Shown: positions 45,992 through 53,916 of the stretch, in pieces
Layout of the letters: each line of letters starts with the position of its first letter
Numbering within the stretch: position 1 is the first letter of the stretch
Assembly: GCF_020880975.1 (NCBI RefSeq)
Contig: NZ_JAJIWP010000002.1
Span: 186,001-250,000 of the forward strand
Length of the DNA: 64,000 nucleotides
Direction of reading: 5' to 3'
DNA from: Mucilaginibacter sp. UR6-1
GTDB taxonomy: Bacteria > Bacteroidota > Bacteroidia > Sphingobacteriales > Sphingobacteriaceae
Made by a program: the position numbers and the translations under genes
Notes under the pieces: generated by a model
Told to the model about the DNA's origin: nothing
The model's database searches: none
Seen by the model: the letters and a program-made list of their open reading frames with translations, nothing else

Positions 45992-47767
45992 ATGCATAAC
46001 TTTCATATCCCCGTTTTAGGGCTGGCCTTTTCCATTGATACACCGCTTAAAGTAGCTCGCTACGGTATATCCTCCACGGTTTCAATAGTTGATGATGAAT
46101 TAACAGAACGTATGCGCGAGTTTCATATCCGCGAGCATAATGATGAGTATATATCCATCCATAAAAACGAACACGATCATCGTGCCCGGCGCATAAGGGC
46201 GTACCTTGATATGCTGAATACCTATGTTGCCCGGCAAATGGTAGCGCTAAAACAGCAGCCATTTGGCCGGGGTTACGATATTGACCGTTATTTTGATATG
46301 CTGCCCGATGGCTCACTTTTAAAGCAAAAATATGCTTTGATGCAGCACACCCATGATGCCGAACTTAAACACAAACTGGAGCAGCAACTGCGTAACGAGA
46401 TGCAGCCCGGCAGCATCGATGTAAATATTATGGCTAAGGTTGATAAATTGAACTTTGATAAGGACGGCCACAGCACCGGCGAGGTTAATACCGATGCTTT
46501 AGCCGCCATGCGTGGTTTTGCACAAAGTGGCCTGAATGCCTCGGTCATACTATCAGCCGGCATGAACCCACGGTTGTATAGTTACCTTGAGGAGTTCCGT
46601 GATTTTTTTCCGGATGCTGATGGCAACATCCGCAAGCGGGTGATACTGAAGGTGAGCGATTACCGTTCGGCATTGATACAGGCTAAGTTTCTGGCCAAAA
46701 AAGGTATCTGGGTGCATGAGTTCCGTATCGAATCGGGGCTGAATTGCGGCGGACACGCCTTTGCTACCGATGGCTTACTGCTTGGCCCCATTTTGCAGGA
46801 GTTTAGCGAAAAGCGGGAGGAAATGTTTAACGAGTTGCAGGCCATGTATCTGCACGCACTGCATGGTAAAGGCTACAGCGCTATCAACAATCCGTCAACA
46901 CGCATCAGTGTGCAGGGCGGTATAGGCACCGCTGCCGAAAATAGCTTTTTGCTGGAGCATTACGCGCTTGATGCCACCGGCTGGGGCAGTCCGTTTTTGC
47001 TGGTGCCCGAAGCTACCAATGTTGATGAGGAAACATTGCACCAATTAACCCATGCACAGCCGGATGACTTTTACGTGAGCGCGGCATCGCCGCTGGGCGT
47101 GCTGTTCAACAACTTTAAACCTGCAAGCATACAGCAGTTGCGGTTAAAGCGCATTATGGCCCATCGCCCGGGCAGCCCATGTACTAAAAAGTACCTGTGT
47201 ACCAATACCGAGTTTACAGCCGAGCCTATCTGTACGGCATCGCGCCAGTATCAGCATTTAAAAATTGAACAGCTTATGGCCGCTGACCTGCCCGGAGATG
47301 AATTATACCGGCAGATACAGGAAGTGACCGAAAAAATATGCCTTTGCGAAGGACTGGCAGTATCGGCATATATTAAAAACAACCTGCTAAAACCCCGAGA
47401 AAACAAGGCGGTAGCTATTTGCCCGGGACCGAACCTGGCTTATTTTAAGGCCACATACTCGCTGGATGAAATGGTAAAGCATATTTACGGTAAGCTTAAC
47501 CTGCTTAAAAATGTGAGCCGCCCCAACCTGTTCATTAACGAGCTTAACCTTTACTTGGAGTACCTGAACAAGGAGGTTGCCCGCTCGGTAAATAATATGA
47601 CTGCCAAAAAGGAGAAATACCTTGACAAATTCAGGCAGCAGCTACAGCAGGGTATTGATTATTATAAGGCGCTGATACCGCAGATAAGCAACCAAACCCG
47701 CGAGTATTTGCAGGAGATGCAAACCATGCTACACACTTGCGAAGCGCAACTGAATGCCATAGTATAA
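45992..47767 (+). CDS. Uncharacterised 591-aa protein, possible flavin TIM-barrel relative
   Basis: I do not recognise a named family. It is soluble with no signal peptide. The middle third resembles nitronate monooxygenase/2-nitropropane dioxygenase (COG2070-type) barrels: RIESGLNCGGHAFATDG (E247, G253, G254, H255), and later RISVQGGIGTAAE (G309-T313) followed by WGSPFLLVPEATN. Unlike those enzymes it has a Cys-rich stretch at ~390-460 (SPCTKKYLCTN, EPICTAS, EKICLCEG, AICPGPN) that could hold an Fe-S cluster, and a helical C-terminus. It lies between the cco cluster and hemN, suggesting a role at low oxygen. Confidence 0.8.
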   Translation: MHNFHIPVLGLAFSIDTPLKVARYGISSTVSIVDDELTERMREFHIREHNDEYISIHKNEHDHRARRIRAYLDMLNTYVARQMVALKQQPFGRGYDIDRYFDMLPDGSLLKQKYALMQHTHDAELKHKLEQQLRNEMQPGSIDVNIMAKVDKLNFDKDGHSTGEVNTDALAAMRGFAQSGLNASVILSAGMNPRLYSYLEEFRDFFPDADGNIRKRVILKVSDYRSALIQAKFLAKKGIWVHEFRIESGLNCGGHAFATDGLLLGPILQEFSEKREEMFNELQAMYLHALHGKGYSAINNPSTRISVQGGIGTAAENSFLLEHYALDATGWGSPFLLVPEATNVDEETLHQLTHAQPDDFYVSAASPLGVLFNNFKPASIQQLRLKRIMAHRPGSPCTKKYLCTNTEFTAEPICTASRQYQHLKIEQLMAADLPGDELYRQIQEVTEKICLCEGLAVSAYIKNNLLKPRENKAVAICPGPNLAYFKATYSLDEMVKHIYGKLNLLKNVSRPNLFINELNLYLEYLNKEVARSVNNMTAKKEKYLDKFRQQLQQGIDYYKALIPQISNQTREYLQEMQTMLHTCEAQLNAIV

Positions 47768-47771
47768 ACAC

Positions 47772-47799
47772 AAAAAAAGCGGCCAAAAGCCGCTTTTTT
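47772..47799. terminator. Bidirectional terminator between the 591-aa gene and hemN
   Basis: AAAAAAAGCGGC (47772-47783) pairs with GCCGCTTTTTT (47789-47799). A and T runs on both sides let it serve both convergent genes. Confidence 0.85.
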
Positions 47800-47837
47800 A
47801 ATTGTTAATTGATTGGGTTTGGGTTTTATTATATGTT

Positions 47838-49205
47838 TTATCCGTTCATGCTGAATAGTTGGGTTGATGGTTTATTTTGCCATATCTTTTCATCAAACGC
47901 CATACATATATTGCGTAAAAAGCGTTTGCCAAGCGGCGTAACTTTCAGGCACCGGGAGTTCAGTTCTATCAGGCCGTCATGCAGCAATGGCTCCAGCCGT
48001 TCAATGCTGTTCAGCAAACCCACAGATGGTTGGGCATCATGATTCCAGCAGGTTTGGCCCTTGCACATAATGTTCAGTATATGGCGGCGCAGCAGCATAT
48101 CCTCGTTGGTAGATTGATGCAGTTTGATAAGCGGCAACCGGCCGGAATTGACAAGGTCAAGATACTCATCTATTTTTTTAGCATTCTGCGCGTAAGCATA
48201 CCAGGAGTCGCTTATGGATGATACGCCAAGGCCGACAAGTAATTGGGTGTACTGATGCGTATAACCCATAAAGTTGCGATGCAGGCTGCCATTTTGCACG
48301 GCATGATACAGGCTGTCGGTACCCAGGGCAAAATGATCCATCCCAATATCGTGATAACCAATATTGGTGAACAGTTCGCAGCCCAGGTCGTACAATTTAC
48401 GTTTCAAAAATGCATCGGGCAGATCCTTATCGGTGTAGCGGCGCTGGCCGGGTTTTATCCAGGGTACATGGGCGTAGCTGTAAAAAGCAATACGATCGGG
48501 CATCAGCAGGGCAACCTGTTGCAGGGTATCCGCCATGCTTTCTACGGTTTGCAAGGGCAAGCCGTATATCAGGTCGTAATTTACGGAGGTGTAGCCGATA
48601 GCGCGTGCCTCAACGGTTACTTTTTTTACCTGTTCAAAGCTCTGTATGCGGTTGATGATGAATTGCACCTTCGGGTCAAAATCCTGAATACCGAGGCTCA
48701 GCCTGCGGAAACCCAGATCATACAAAGTTTGCAAATGCTCCATCGTGGTATTACCCGGATGTGCCTCAAAACCAAATTCAGCATCCGGATGAATTACCGC
48801 ATCATCAAGTAATCCTTCAATCAGCACCTGTAAATTTTGCGGACTAAAAAAGGTGGGGGTACCCCCGCCCAGGTGAATTTCCCGTATTACGGGTTGCGCA
48901 TTAAATAGCGCTTTATACATGCCCCACTCCTTCAGTACAGCCTCAATATAAGGCAGCTCAACACCATGGTTTTTGGTAATGCGGGTGTTGCAGCCACAAT
49001 AGGTGCACAGGCTTTCGCAGTAGGGTAGGTGTACATACAGGCTGATACCATCGTTGTGGTTAGTTTTCACAAATGATGCCTTTACGTCATGTTCCCAGTC
49101 AGCAGCATCAAAAGGTACATTATCCCAGTAAGGTACGGTAGGATAGCTGGTGTAGCGTGGCGCGGCAACATTGTATTTATCGGTAAGTGCTTCGGGTACG
49201 GGCAT
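47838..49205 (-). CDS. hemN: Oxygen-independent coproporphyrinogen III oxidase
   Basis: A 455-aa radical-SAM enzyme making protoporphyrinogen IX without oxygen. The cluster motif is HLPYCESLCTYCGCNT (CxxxCxxC plus the extra Cys typical of HemN). The HLGGGTPTFFSPQNL SAM-binding segment and the C-terminal HemN domain are present. The gap from the upstream ldh gene is 11 bp, so the two form an operon. It supplies heme for the cbb3 oxidase at low oxygen. Confidence 0.95.
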   Translation of the reverse strand: MPVPEALTDKYNVAAPRYTSYPTVPYWDNVPFDAADWEHDVKASFVKTNHNDGISLYVHLPYCESLCTYCGCNTRITKNHGVELPYIEAVLKEWGMYKALFNAQPVIREIHLGGGTPTFFSPQNLQVLIEGLLDDAVIHPDAEFGFEAHPGNTTMEHLQTLYDLGFRRLSLGIQDFDPKVQFIINRIQSFEQVKKVTVEARAIGYTSVNYDLIYGLPLQTVESMADTLQQVALLMPDRIAFYSYAHVPWIKPGQRRYTDKDLPDAFLKRKLYDLGCELFTNIGYHDIGMDHFALGTDSLYHAVQNGSLHRNFMGYTHQYTQLLVGLGVSSISDSWYAYAQNAKKIDEYLDLVNSGRLPLIKLHQSTNEDMLLRRHILNIMCKGQTCWNHDAQPSVGLLNSIERLEPLLHDGLIELNSRCLKVTPLGKRFLRNICMAFDEKIWQNKPSTQLFSMNG

Positions 49206-49216
49206 GGCTTAACATT

Positions 49217-50245
49217 TTAGGCGATGGTTTTAACAGGTATAATTTCGGCACGGCAGTTATTGGCGCAGGCACAGGCATTGCCGGTACATTTGTTTTGCTG
49301 CCACAGGTCGAGGTTTTTGATGGTTTGATCGCATATCTGCTGCAAAGCCTCATTGGTTAAAAATGCCTGGTGCGGTGTAACAATCACATTAGGATGAGCC
49401 ATTAAACGGGTAAGCAGGTTATCCTTCTGCGCATCGTGTGTATGATCCTGGAAGAACAGACCTTTTTCGTTCTCATAAACATCTAACCCTAAATAGCCTA
49501 TTTGTCCTTTGGTAATTGCCTGCAAGGCGGCCTCGGTATCTATCAACCCGCCGCGTGAAGTGTTAAGCAGCATAACGCCCGGTTTCATTTTGGCGATGCT
49601 TTGGGTATTAATAATGTGAAAAGTATCCGGTGTGAGCGGGGCGTGCAGTGATATAACGTCAGATTGCTTAAGCAATTCATCCAGCGATGCAAACTCAATA
49701 TCGGGCAAGCGGTCGGGTTTGCTTACATCATAACCAATAACACGGCAACCCAGGCCTTTAAAAACAGCGGCTGTTGCCAGGCCGATATGTCCCAAACCGA
49801 TCAAGCCCACGGTTTTGCCATAAAAGTTAAAACCGATCAGGTCATCCAGCTTAAAATCAAAATTAAGGCTGTGCCGGTGGGCTGTGGTAATATGCCTGCT
49901 AAGTGCAAGAGCAAGCGCCAGCGTGTGTTCAGCAATGGCTTGCGGTGAGTAGATGGGGACGTTGGTCAGTTTAATACCCCGTTCACCTGCGGTAATTTTA
50001 TCAATATGATCGGTACCTACCGAGCGGGTGGCGATATATTTAATACCCATATCGGCCAGTTTATTGATAACCGGTGCTGAGGCATCATCATTGGTAAATA
50101 TCACCACGGCATCCTTGCCTTGTGCATAGGCCGCCGTTTCAATACTTAAAGGATTGGATATAAGCGTTATATCATGCTTTTTTTGATTGGACTTTGCCAG
50201 AAATTCCTTTTCAAAAGCTTTTATACTGTAGGCTACAACTTTCAT
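49217..50245 (-). CDS. ldhA: D-lactate dehydrogenase-like 2-hydroxyacid dehydrogenase with Cys-rich tail
   Basis: A 342-aa NAD-dependent 2-hydroxyacid dehydrogenase close to fermentative D-LDH. The Rossmann motif is VGLIGLGHIGLATAAVF, and the catalytic Arg, Glu and His lie in NTSRGGLIDTEA, YENEKGLFF and VTPHQAFLTNEA. Odd point: the last ~25 residues add CTGNACACANNC (C320, C325, C327, C331), which LDH does not need. The operon with hemN and the FNR-like site upstream suggest fermentation at low oxygen. Confidence 0.9.
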   Translation of the reverse strand: MKVVAYSIKAFEKEFLAKSNQKKHDITLISNPLSIETAAYAQGKDAVVIFTNDDASAPVINKLADMGIKYIATRSVGTDHIDKITAGERGIKLTNVPIYSPQAIAEHTLALALALSRHITTAHRHSLNFDFKLDDLIGFNFYGKTVGLIGLGHIGLATAAVFKGLGCRVIGYDVSKPDRLPDIEFASLDELLKQSDVISLHAPLTPDTFHIINTQSIAKMKPGVMLLNTSRGGLIDTEAALQAITKGQIGYLGLDVYENEKGLFFQDHTHDAQKDNLLTRLMAHPNVIVTPHQAFLTNEALQQICDQTIKNLDLWQQNKCTGNACACANNCRAEIIPVKTIA

Positions 50246-50263
50246 CTGTTAACTGCTTTGCTA

Positions 50264-50271
50264 CAAAGGTA
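50264..50271 (-). promoter_or_regulatory. -7 promoter element of the ldh-hemN operon
   Basis: On the minus strand this reads TACCTTTG, a perfect match to the Bacteroidota -7 box TAnnTTTG. Transcription would start near 50258, leaving a leader of about 13 nt before the ldh ATG. The FNR-like site at 50317 lies about 64 bp upstream of that start. Confidence 0.5.
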
Positions 50272-50316
50272 GGCTTGCGGTTACAGCTAAAACATGCGTG
50301 CCGTCAGCACAAAAAA

Positions 50317-50328
50317 TGATATTCGTCA
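50317..50328. promoter_or_regulatory. FNR-like site before ldh-hemN
   Basis: TGAT-ATTC-GTCA fits the common pattern and is centred about 77 bp before the ldh ATG. It overlaps the stop codon of the REC-Crp gene. A weaker TGCG-TGCC-GTCA lies beside it at 50294-50305. Confidence 0.6.
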
Positions 50329-51375
50329 GTTTTTCATTTTTACAAGGCGGTTCATATCCAGTATGGTAATCTGGCTGCCTTTTTTTTCTATTGATCCTTC
50401 CTCCTTAAAATCGGTAAGGGTACGGCTAACCGTTTCAGTAGCCATGCCTGCCATAGCGGCCAGCTCATCGCGCGATACTTTGAACTGTGCCGGATCAGCC
50501 GATTGTTTGCTCAGGCGGATAAGCACCTGCGCCAAACGCTTGCGTACCGAGTTGTAAGCCAGTTCAATTAACTGTTCCTCTTTTCCGCGTACGTTATTGG
50601 CCAGTATGCGGATGAATTGCTGCCCGACATCAGGATATTTGTTGAGCAGGTTAAGCGTCATATCCCGGGGCAGCAGGCATACCGCCGAGTCTTCAACAGC
50701 CTCGGCGGTATCGGTGTAGTTTTCATCTAACAACAGGGCATGTATGCCCAGGTAATCATCAGCACGATACAGCCCCGTAAGCAATTCGCGGCCATCCTCG
50801 GCCATTTTAATGGTTTTTACACTGCCTTCCAGCACCAGGTATAAGCCTTGCGGGGCATCGCCATCATAATATAATATTTGTTTTTTCTTGATCTGACGCA
50901 CTTTTCTGCCCGCTATCATGCCCTTTAATTCGGCCAGGCCCTGCCCGTTGCCGCTGGCCAGTTTTTCAAGCTTATCTATCGATTTGTTGTAGTATTCTTC
51001 CTGCCGCTGCTTCTTTTTCAGGCGCGATTCAATGGCGTTCAGCAACTCAATATCATCAAAAGGTTTGGTGAGGTAATCATCGGCACCCATCTCCATACCT
51101 TTCCTAAAGTCTATACGCTCAGCCTTGGCGGTCAAAAAGATAAATGGCGTGCCCGCTGTATCGGCGTTTTTACCCAGCATGTACAATACGCCGTAACCAT
51201 CCAGCTCGGGCATCATAATGTCGCACAGTATCAGGTCGGGCTTATGCTGAAAGGCCAGGTCGATACCGGTTTTGCCATTATTGGCCTGTAAAACTTTAAA
51301 GCCGCTAAGCTCCAATATCTCGGCGGTACTCTCCCTGATGTCGTTGTTGTCTTCTATGATCAATATGGTTGTCAT
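50326..51375 (-). CDS. Response regulator fused to a Crp/Fnr transcription factor
   Basis: A 349-aa single-chain FixJ/FixK-like regulator. Residues 1-120 are a receiver domain with acidic E8, D9, phosphorylated D52, T82 and K104. Residues ~155-260 are a cNMP-binding-type beta domain, and ~270-345 a Crp winged helix. The recognition helix MATETVSRTL carries E314, S317 and R318 at the spacing FNR uses (E209, S212, R213) to read TTGAT. It lacks the FNR iron-sulfur cysteines, so the oxygen signal must come from the upstream kinase, whose gene overlaps it by 4 bp. Confidence 0.93.
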   Translation of the reverse strand: MTTILIIEDNNDIRESTAEILELSGFKVLQANNGKTGIDLAFQHKPDLILCDIMMPELDGYGVLYMLGKNADTAGTPFIFLTAKAERIDFRKGMEMGADDYLTKPFDDIELLNAIESRLKKKQRQEEYYNKSIDKLEKLASGNGQGLAELKGMIAGRKVRQIKKKQILYYDGDAPQGLYLVLEGSVKTIKMAEDGRELLTGLYRADDYLGIHALLLDENYTDTAEAVEDSAVCLLPRDMTLNLLNKYPDVGQQFIRILANNVRGKEEQLIELAYNSVRKRLAQVLIRLSKQSADPAQFKVSRDELAAMAGMATETVSRTLTDFKEEGSIEKKGSQITILDMNRLVKMKN

Positions 51376-52562
51376 GCTTTTACAGGAAATGCTAAAGTGA
51401 ATGATGTACCCTGGTTTATCTTGCTTTCAAAGGCAATTTTTCCGTTCATCAGCGCGGCATACCTTGCCACAATGTTAAGCCCCAGGCCGGTACCCGGTAT
51501 GTTGCCGGTATTGTGCGCCCTGAAGAAAGCTTCGAACAAATGTTTCTGGTCGCTTTCGGGTATGCCGATGCCGTTATCTTTTATAACGATGATGAGCTCG
51601 TTATCAGTAAGCTCGGTATTGAATTCGATAAAAGTATGCTCGCCGCTGTATTTTATGGCGTTACTGATGAGGTTGATAATACAGTTGCGCAGCAAACCCT
51701 GGTCGAGGCTTACCAAGCTGGTGGTGCCGGTATGCTGATAAACTATGTTTTGCGCCTCTTTGGCTATGAGTTGCATCTCCTCGGTTATCTCTTCGGCAAA
51801 CTTTACCACGTCAAACGGGGTAAACACAGGCTCAACCTTCCCGGCTTCCAGGCGCTCAAGCGACAAAAAATCATTCAGGATGCTGGTTAAATTGCCTATT
51901 GATGCCTTTATTTTGTTGATGTGCTTGGTAATGTTGGGATTATCAAACTGCGAGGCATATTTCTCGATCAATACGGCCGAAAGCTGAATTGCGCTTAACG
52001 GTGTACGAAACTCATGCGATGCCATGGATACGAAGCGGCTTTTTAGCTGCCCCAGCTCTTTTTCTTTTTCAAGAGAGAGGCTAACCTCCTCTTTGGCTAT
52101 TTGCAGGGCATCAACTGTTTGTTTTAGGGAGAGCGTACGCTCCTCAACCTGCTGTTCAAGGTTGGCGGCATATTCGCGCAGGCGGTCTTCGGCTTCCTTT
52201 TCGCGGCTCATATCATGTATAAAACCGGTATATATTTTTCGGCCGGAGTACTGCACTTCGCTCACCGCCAGCCTGAAAGGGAATACCGAACCATCTTTAC
52301 GTAAGCCCTTTACTTCGCGGCCAATTCCAATAATGTGGGGCTGGCCGGTATGTTGGTAACGGTGAATATAACTATCGTGCTGCTCCCTGTCGGGCGGGGG
52401 CATCAGCATGGCAATGTTGTGGCCAATCACCTCTTCTGGCTCGTACTGAAACAGCTTGCATGCCGATGGGTTGATCGACTCGATCCTGCCGCGATCATCA
52501 ATGGTGATGATACCGTCAATAGCGTTTTGAATAATAGCGTTTAACAGGGCGGCGTTCTCCAT
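51372..52562 (-). CDS. fixL: FixL-like heme-PAS oxygen-sensing histidine kinase
   Basis: A 396-aa kinase: PAS at ~5-120, coiled coil at ~125-170, HisKA with H183 in SMASHEFRTPLS, and HATPase with GTGLGLNIVARYA. The PAS core QHDSYIHRYQHTGQPHIIGI followed by GR aligns with the heme pocket of B. japonicum FixL. H62 corresponds to the heme ligand H200, R68 to R206, H76-I77 to H214-I215 and R82 to R220. No membrane segment, so it should sense cytoplasmic oxygen. It is the first gene of the operon with the REC-Crp regulator (ATGA overlap). Confidence 0.9.
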   Translation of the reverse strand: MENAALLNAIIQNAIDGIITIDDRGRIESINPSACKLFQYEPEEVIGHNIAMLMPPPDREQHDSYIHRYQHTGQPHIIGIGREVKGLRKDGSVFPFRLAVSEVQYSGRKIYTGFIHDMSREKEAEDRLREYAANLEQQVEERTLSLKQTVDALQIAKEEVSLSLEKEKELGQLKSRFVSMASHEFRTPLSAIQLSAVLIEKYASQFDNPNITKHINKIKASIGNLTSILNDFLSLERLEAGKVEPVFTPFDVVKFAEEITEEMQLIAKEAQNIVYQHTGTTSLVSLDQGLLRNCIINLISNAIKYSGEHTFIEFNTELTDNELIIVIKDNGIGIPESDQKHLFEAFFRAHNTGNIPGTGLGLNIVARYAALMNGKIAFESKINQGTSFTLAFPVKA

Positions 52563-52640
52563 GCGGTTAAAATATGATATTGCTCACAAATATCATAATA
52601 AGCAAGGTTATCCTGAAATGATAATGCTCAGCCCAAAAAG

Positions 52641-52652
52641 TGACCACGGTCA
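52641..52652. promoter_or_regulatory. FNR-like site before the fixL-like operon
   Basis: TGAC-CACG-GTCA is a near-perfect palindrome centred about 84 bp before the kinase ATG on the minus strand. It implies autoregulation of the sensor operon. It is also 113 bp before the divergent secreted-protein gene, a less consistent distance. Confidence 0.65.
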
Positions 52653-52759
52653 TATTTAGATTTTAGGCATTCCTTAAATATGTTAATTATCGCCTATTAC
52701 AGGGTAATATAATGCCATATTTTTTGGTTAGCCTGTTTTATCTTTAAAGAAAAAATCTC

Positions 52760-53074
52760 ATGAAAAGAAACCTTATCATCGCAGCGCTTTGCTTTTTAAG
52801 CATAGGAGCAAGCGCAAAAAACAAAACTGACAAACACCGCAAAGCAATAAAGCCAGCCTGTACCGCTACTGTAACCAAAACCGGTACAGTAACGTATTTT
52901 TGTGAAGCTACAGGTGTAACAACAACATATAATATTTCACTGTCATGCTCCAGAACAAGCGAACAAAGCTGTGATAAAGCCAGTAAATTAGCTACTGAAT
53001 GTGTAGAAATCAATTATGCTATAGCAGAAGTTATTAAGCTGGCAGAAATGGAAGATGCTTGCACGCCATTGTAA
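52760..53074 (+). CDS. Small secreted six-cysteine protein
   Basis: A 104-aa protein with a signal peptide (LIIAALCFLSIGASA). The mature part has six Cys (in PACTA, YFCEA, LSCSR, QSCDK, TECVE, DACTP), suggesting three disulfides. I recognise no family. It is followed by a strong terminator (53078) and then by a GLPGLI/outer-membrane pair in the same direction, which may be functionally linked. Codon use and base composition are AT-richer than in the cco region. Confidence 0.65.
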   Translation: MKRNLIIAALCFLSIGASAKNKTDKHRKAIKPACTATVTKTGTVTYFCEATGVTTTYNISLSCSRTSEQSCDKASKLATECVEINYAIAEVIKLAEMEDACTPL

Positions 53075-53077
53075 TAT

Positions 53078-53112
53078 AAAGGCACAAGCCGTAATTGTGC
53101 TTGTGCCTTTTA
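53078..53112 (+). terminator. Intrinsic terminator after the six-cysteine protein gene
   Basis: AAAGGCACAAGC (53078-53089) pairs perfectly with GCTTGTGCCTTT (53099-53110) across a 9-nt loop, with T residues at the end. It begins 3 bp after the stop codon. Confidence 0.9.
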
Positions 53113-53148
53113 TATATATAAAATCAAATGTTTATATACCTGATTTTT

Positions 53149-53916
53149 ATGAAAAAAGCTATATTAAATGTAAAAATAATTTTTACATTTTCTTTTTTTA
53201 TTCTTTCGATGAAGCTGCAGGCACAGAATATTAGTGCACGATATACTATAACTAAAAATGTATCTATTACAACCGGCGACAAAAAGAAGGAAGTATCTTT
53301 AAATTTAACAGGCAACTACTATCGCAAAGGGAACCGATATATTTTTTGGGAACAGGCTGACTATTTGAGTAAATATCAACAAGGAACTATATCTGTTAAT
53401 ATTGATAACGATTATTATATCTATAACTTAAACACCGATACTATTCAGGCACTTTATTATCATGACTATGACAGCCTGATCGTAAGGTACGGATTAAATA
53501 CAAACGTTAAACAACCTAATGGGCTAAAGCAGCCCATGCGAGAAAATCCCTTTGAAAAAAATTATTCATTACCCTGGGTTATTTCGCAGGAAACAAAAAT
53601 TATAAAAGGATTTAAATGTCAAAAGGCTACAGACAGGGACCAATGGGTGGTATGGTTTTGTCCTGATATACCGGCCGATGTCAGCCTTCATCGCCTGCGC
53701 GGATTACCCGGTTTGGTTGTTGAGGCTTATTCATTACCTACCAATGAAACCTTTTTGCTTACGGATTATAAACTGACAGCGAATATTGATGATAAGGTAT
53801 TCGCTCGTAACGAGCTAAAAGGTCCTTTCAAAAAAGGTGCCCTACTTAAAAGTTTAAAAACCACCCCGGAAAAAACAAAAGCAGAAAAGCAACAGGAATT
53901 ACTGAATCAAAATTAG
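53149..53916 (+). CDS. GLPGLI family protein
   Basis: A 255-aa exported protein of the Bacteroidota-specific GLPGLI family. The naming motif is RLRGLPGLVVEAYS near residue 185. The N-terminus is a signal peptide (FTFSFFILSMKLQAQ). Function of the family is unknown. Its stop overlaps the GTG start of the outer-membrane gene by one base (TAGTG), so the two are translationally coupled. I chose ATG 53149; an upstream ATG at 53128 adds seven residues. Confidence 0.88.
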   Translation: MKKAILNVKIIFTFSFFILSMKLQAQNISARYTITKNVSITTGDKKKEVSLNLTGNYYRKGNRYIFWEQADYLSKYQQGTISVNIDNDYYIYNLNTDTIQALYYHDYDSLIVRYGLNTNVKQPNGLKQPMRENPFEKNYSLPWVISQETKIIKGFKCQKATDRDQWVVWFCPDIPADVSLHRLRGLPGLVVEAYSLPTNETFLLTDYKLTANIDDKVFARNELKGPFKKGALLKSLKTTPEKTKAEKQQELLNQN

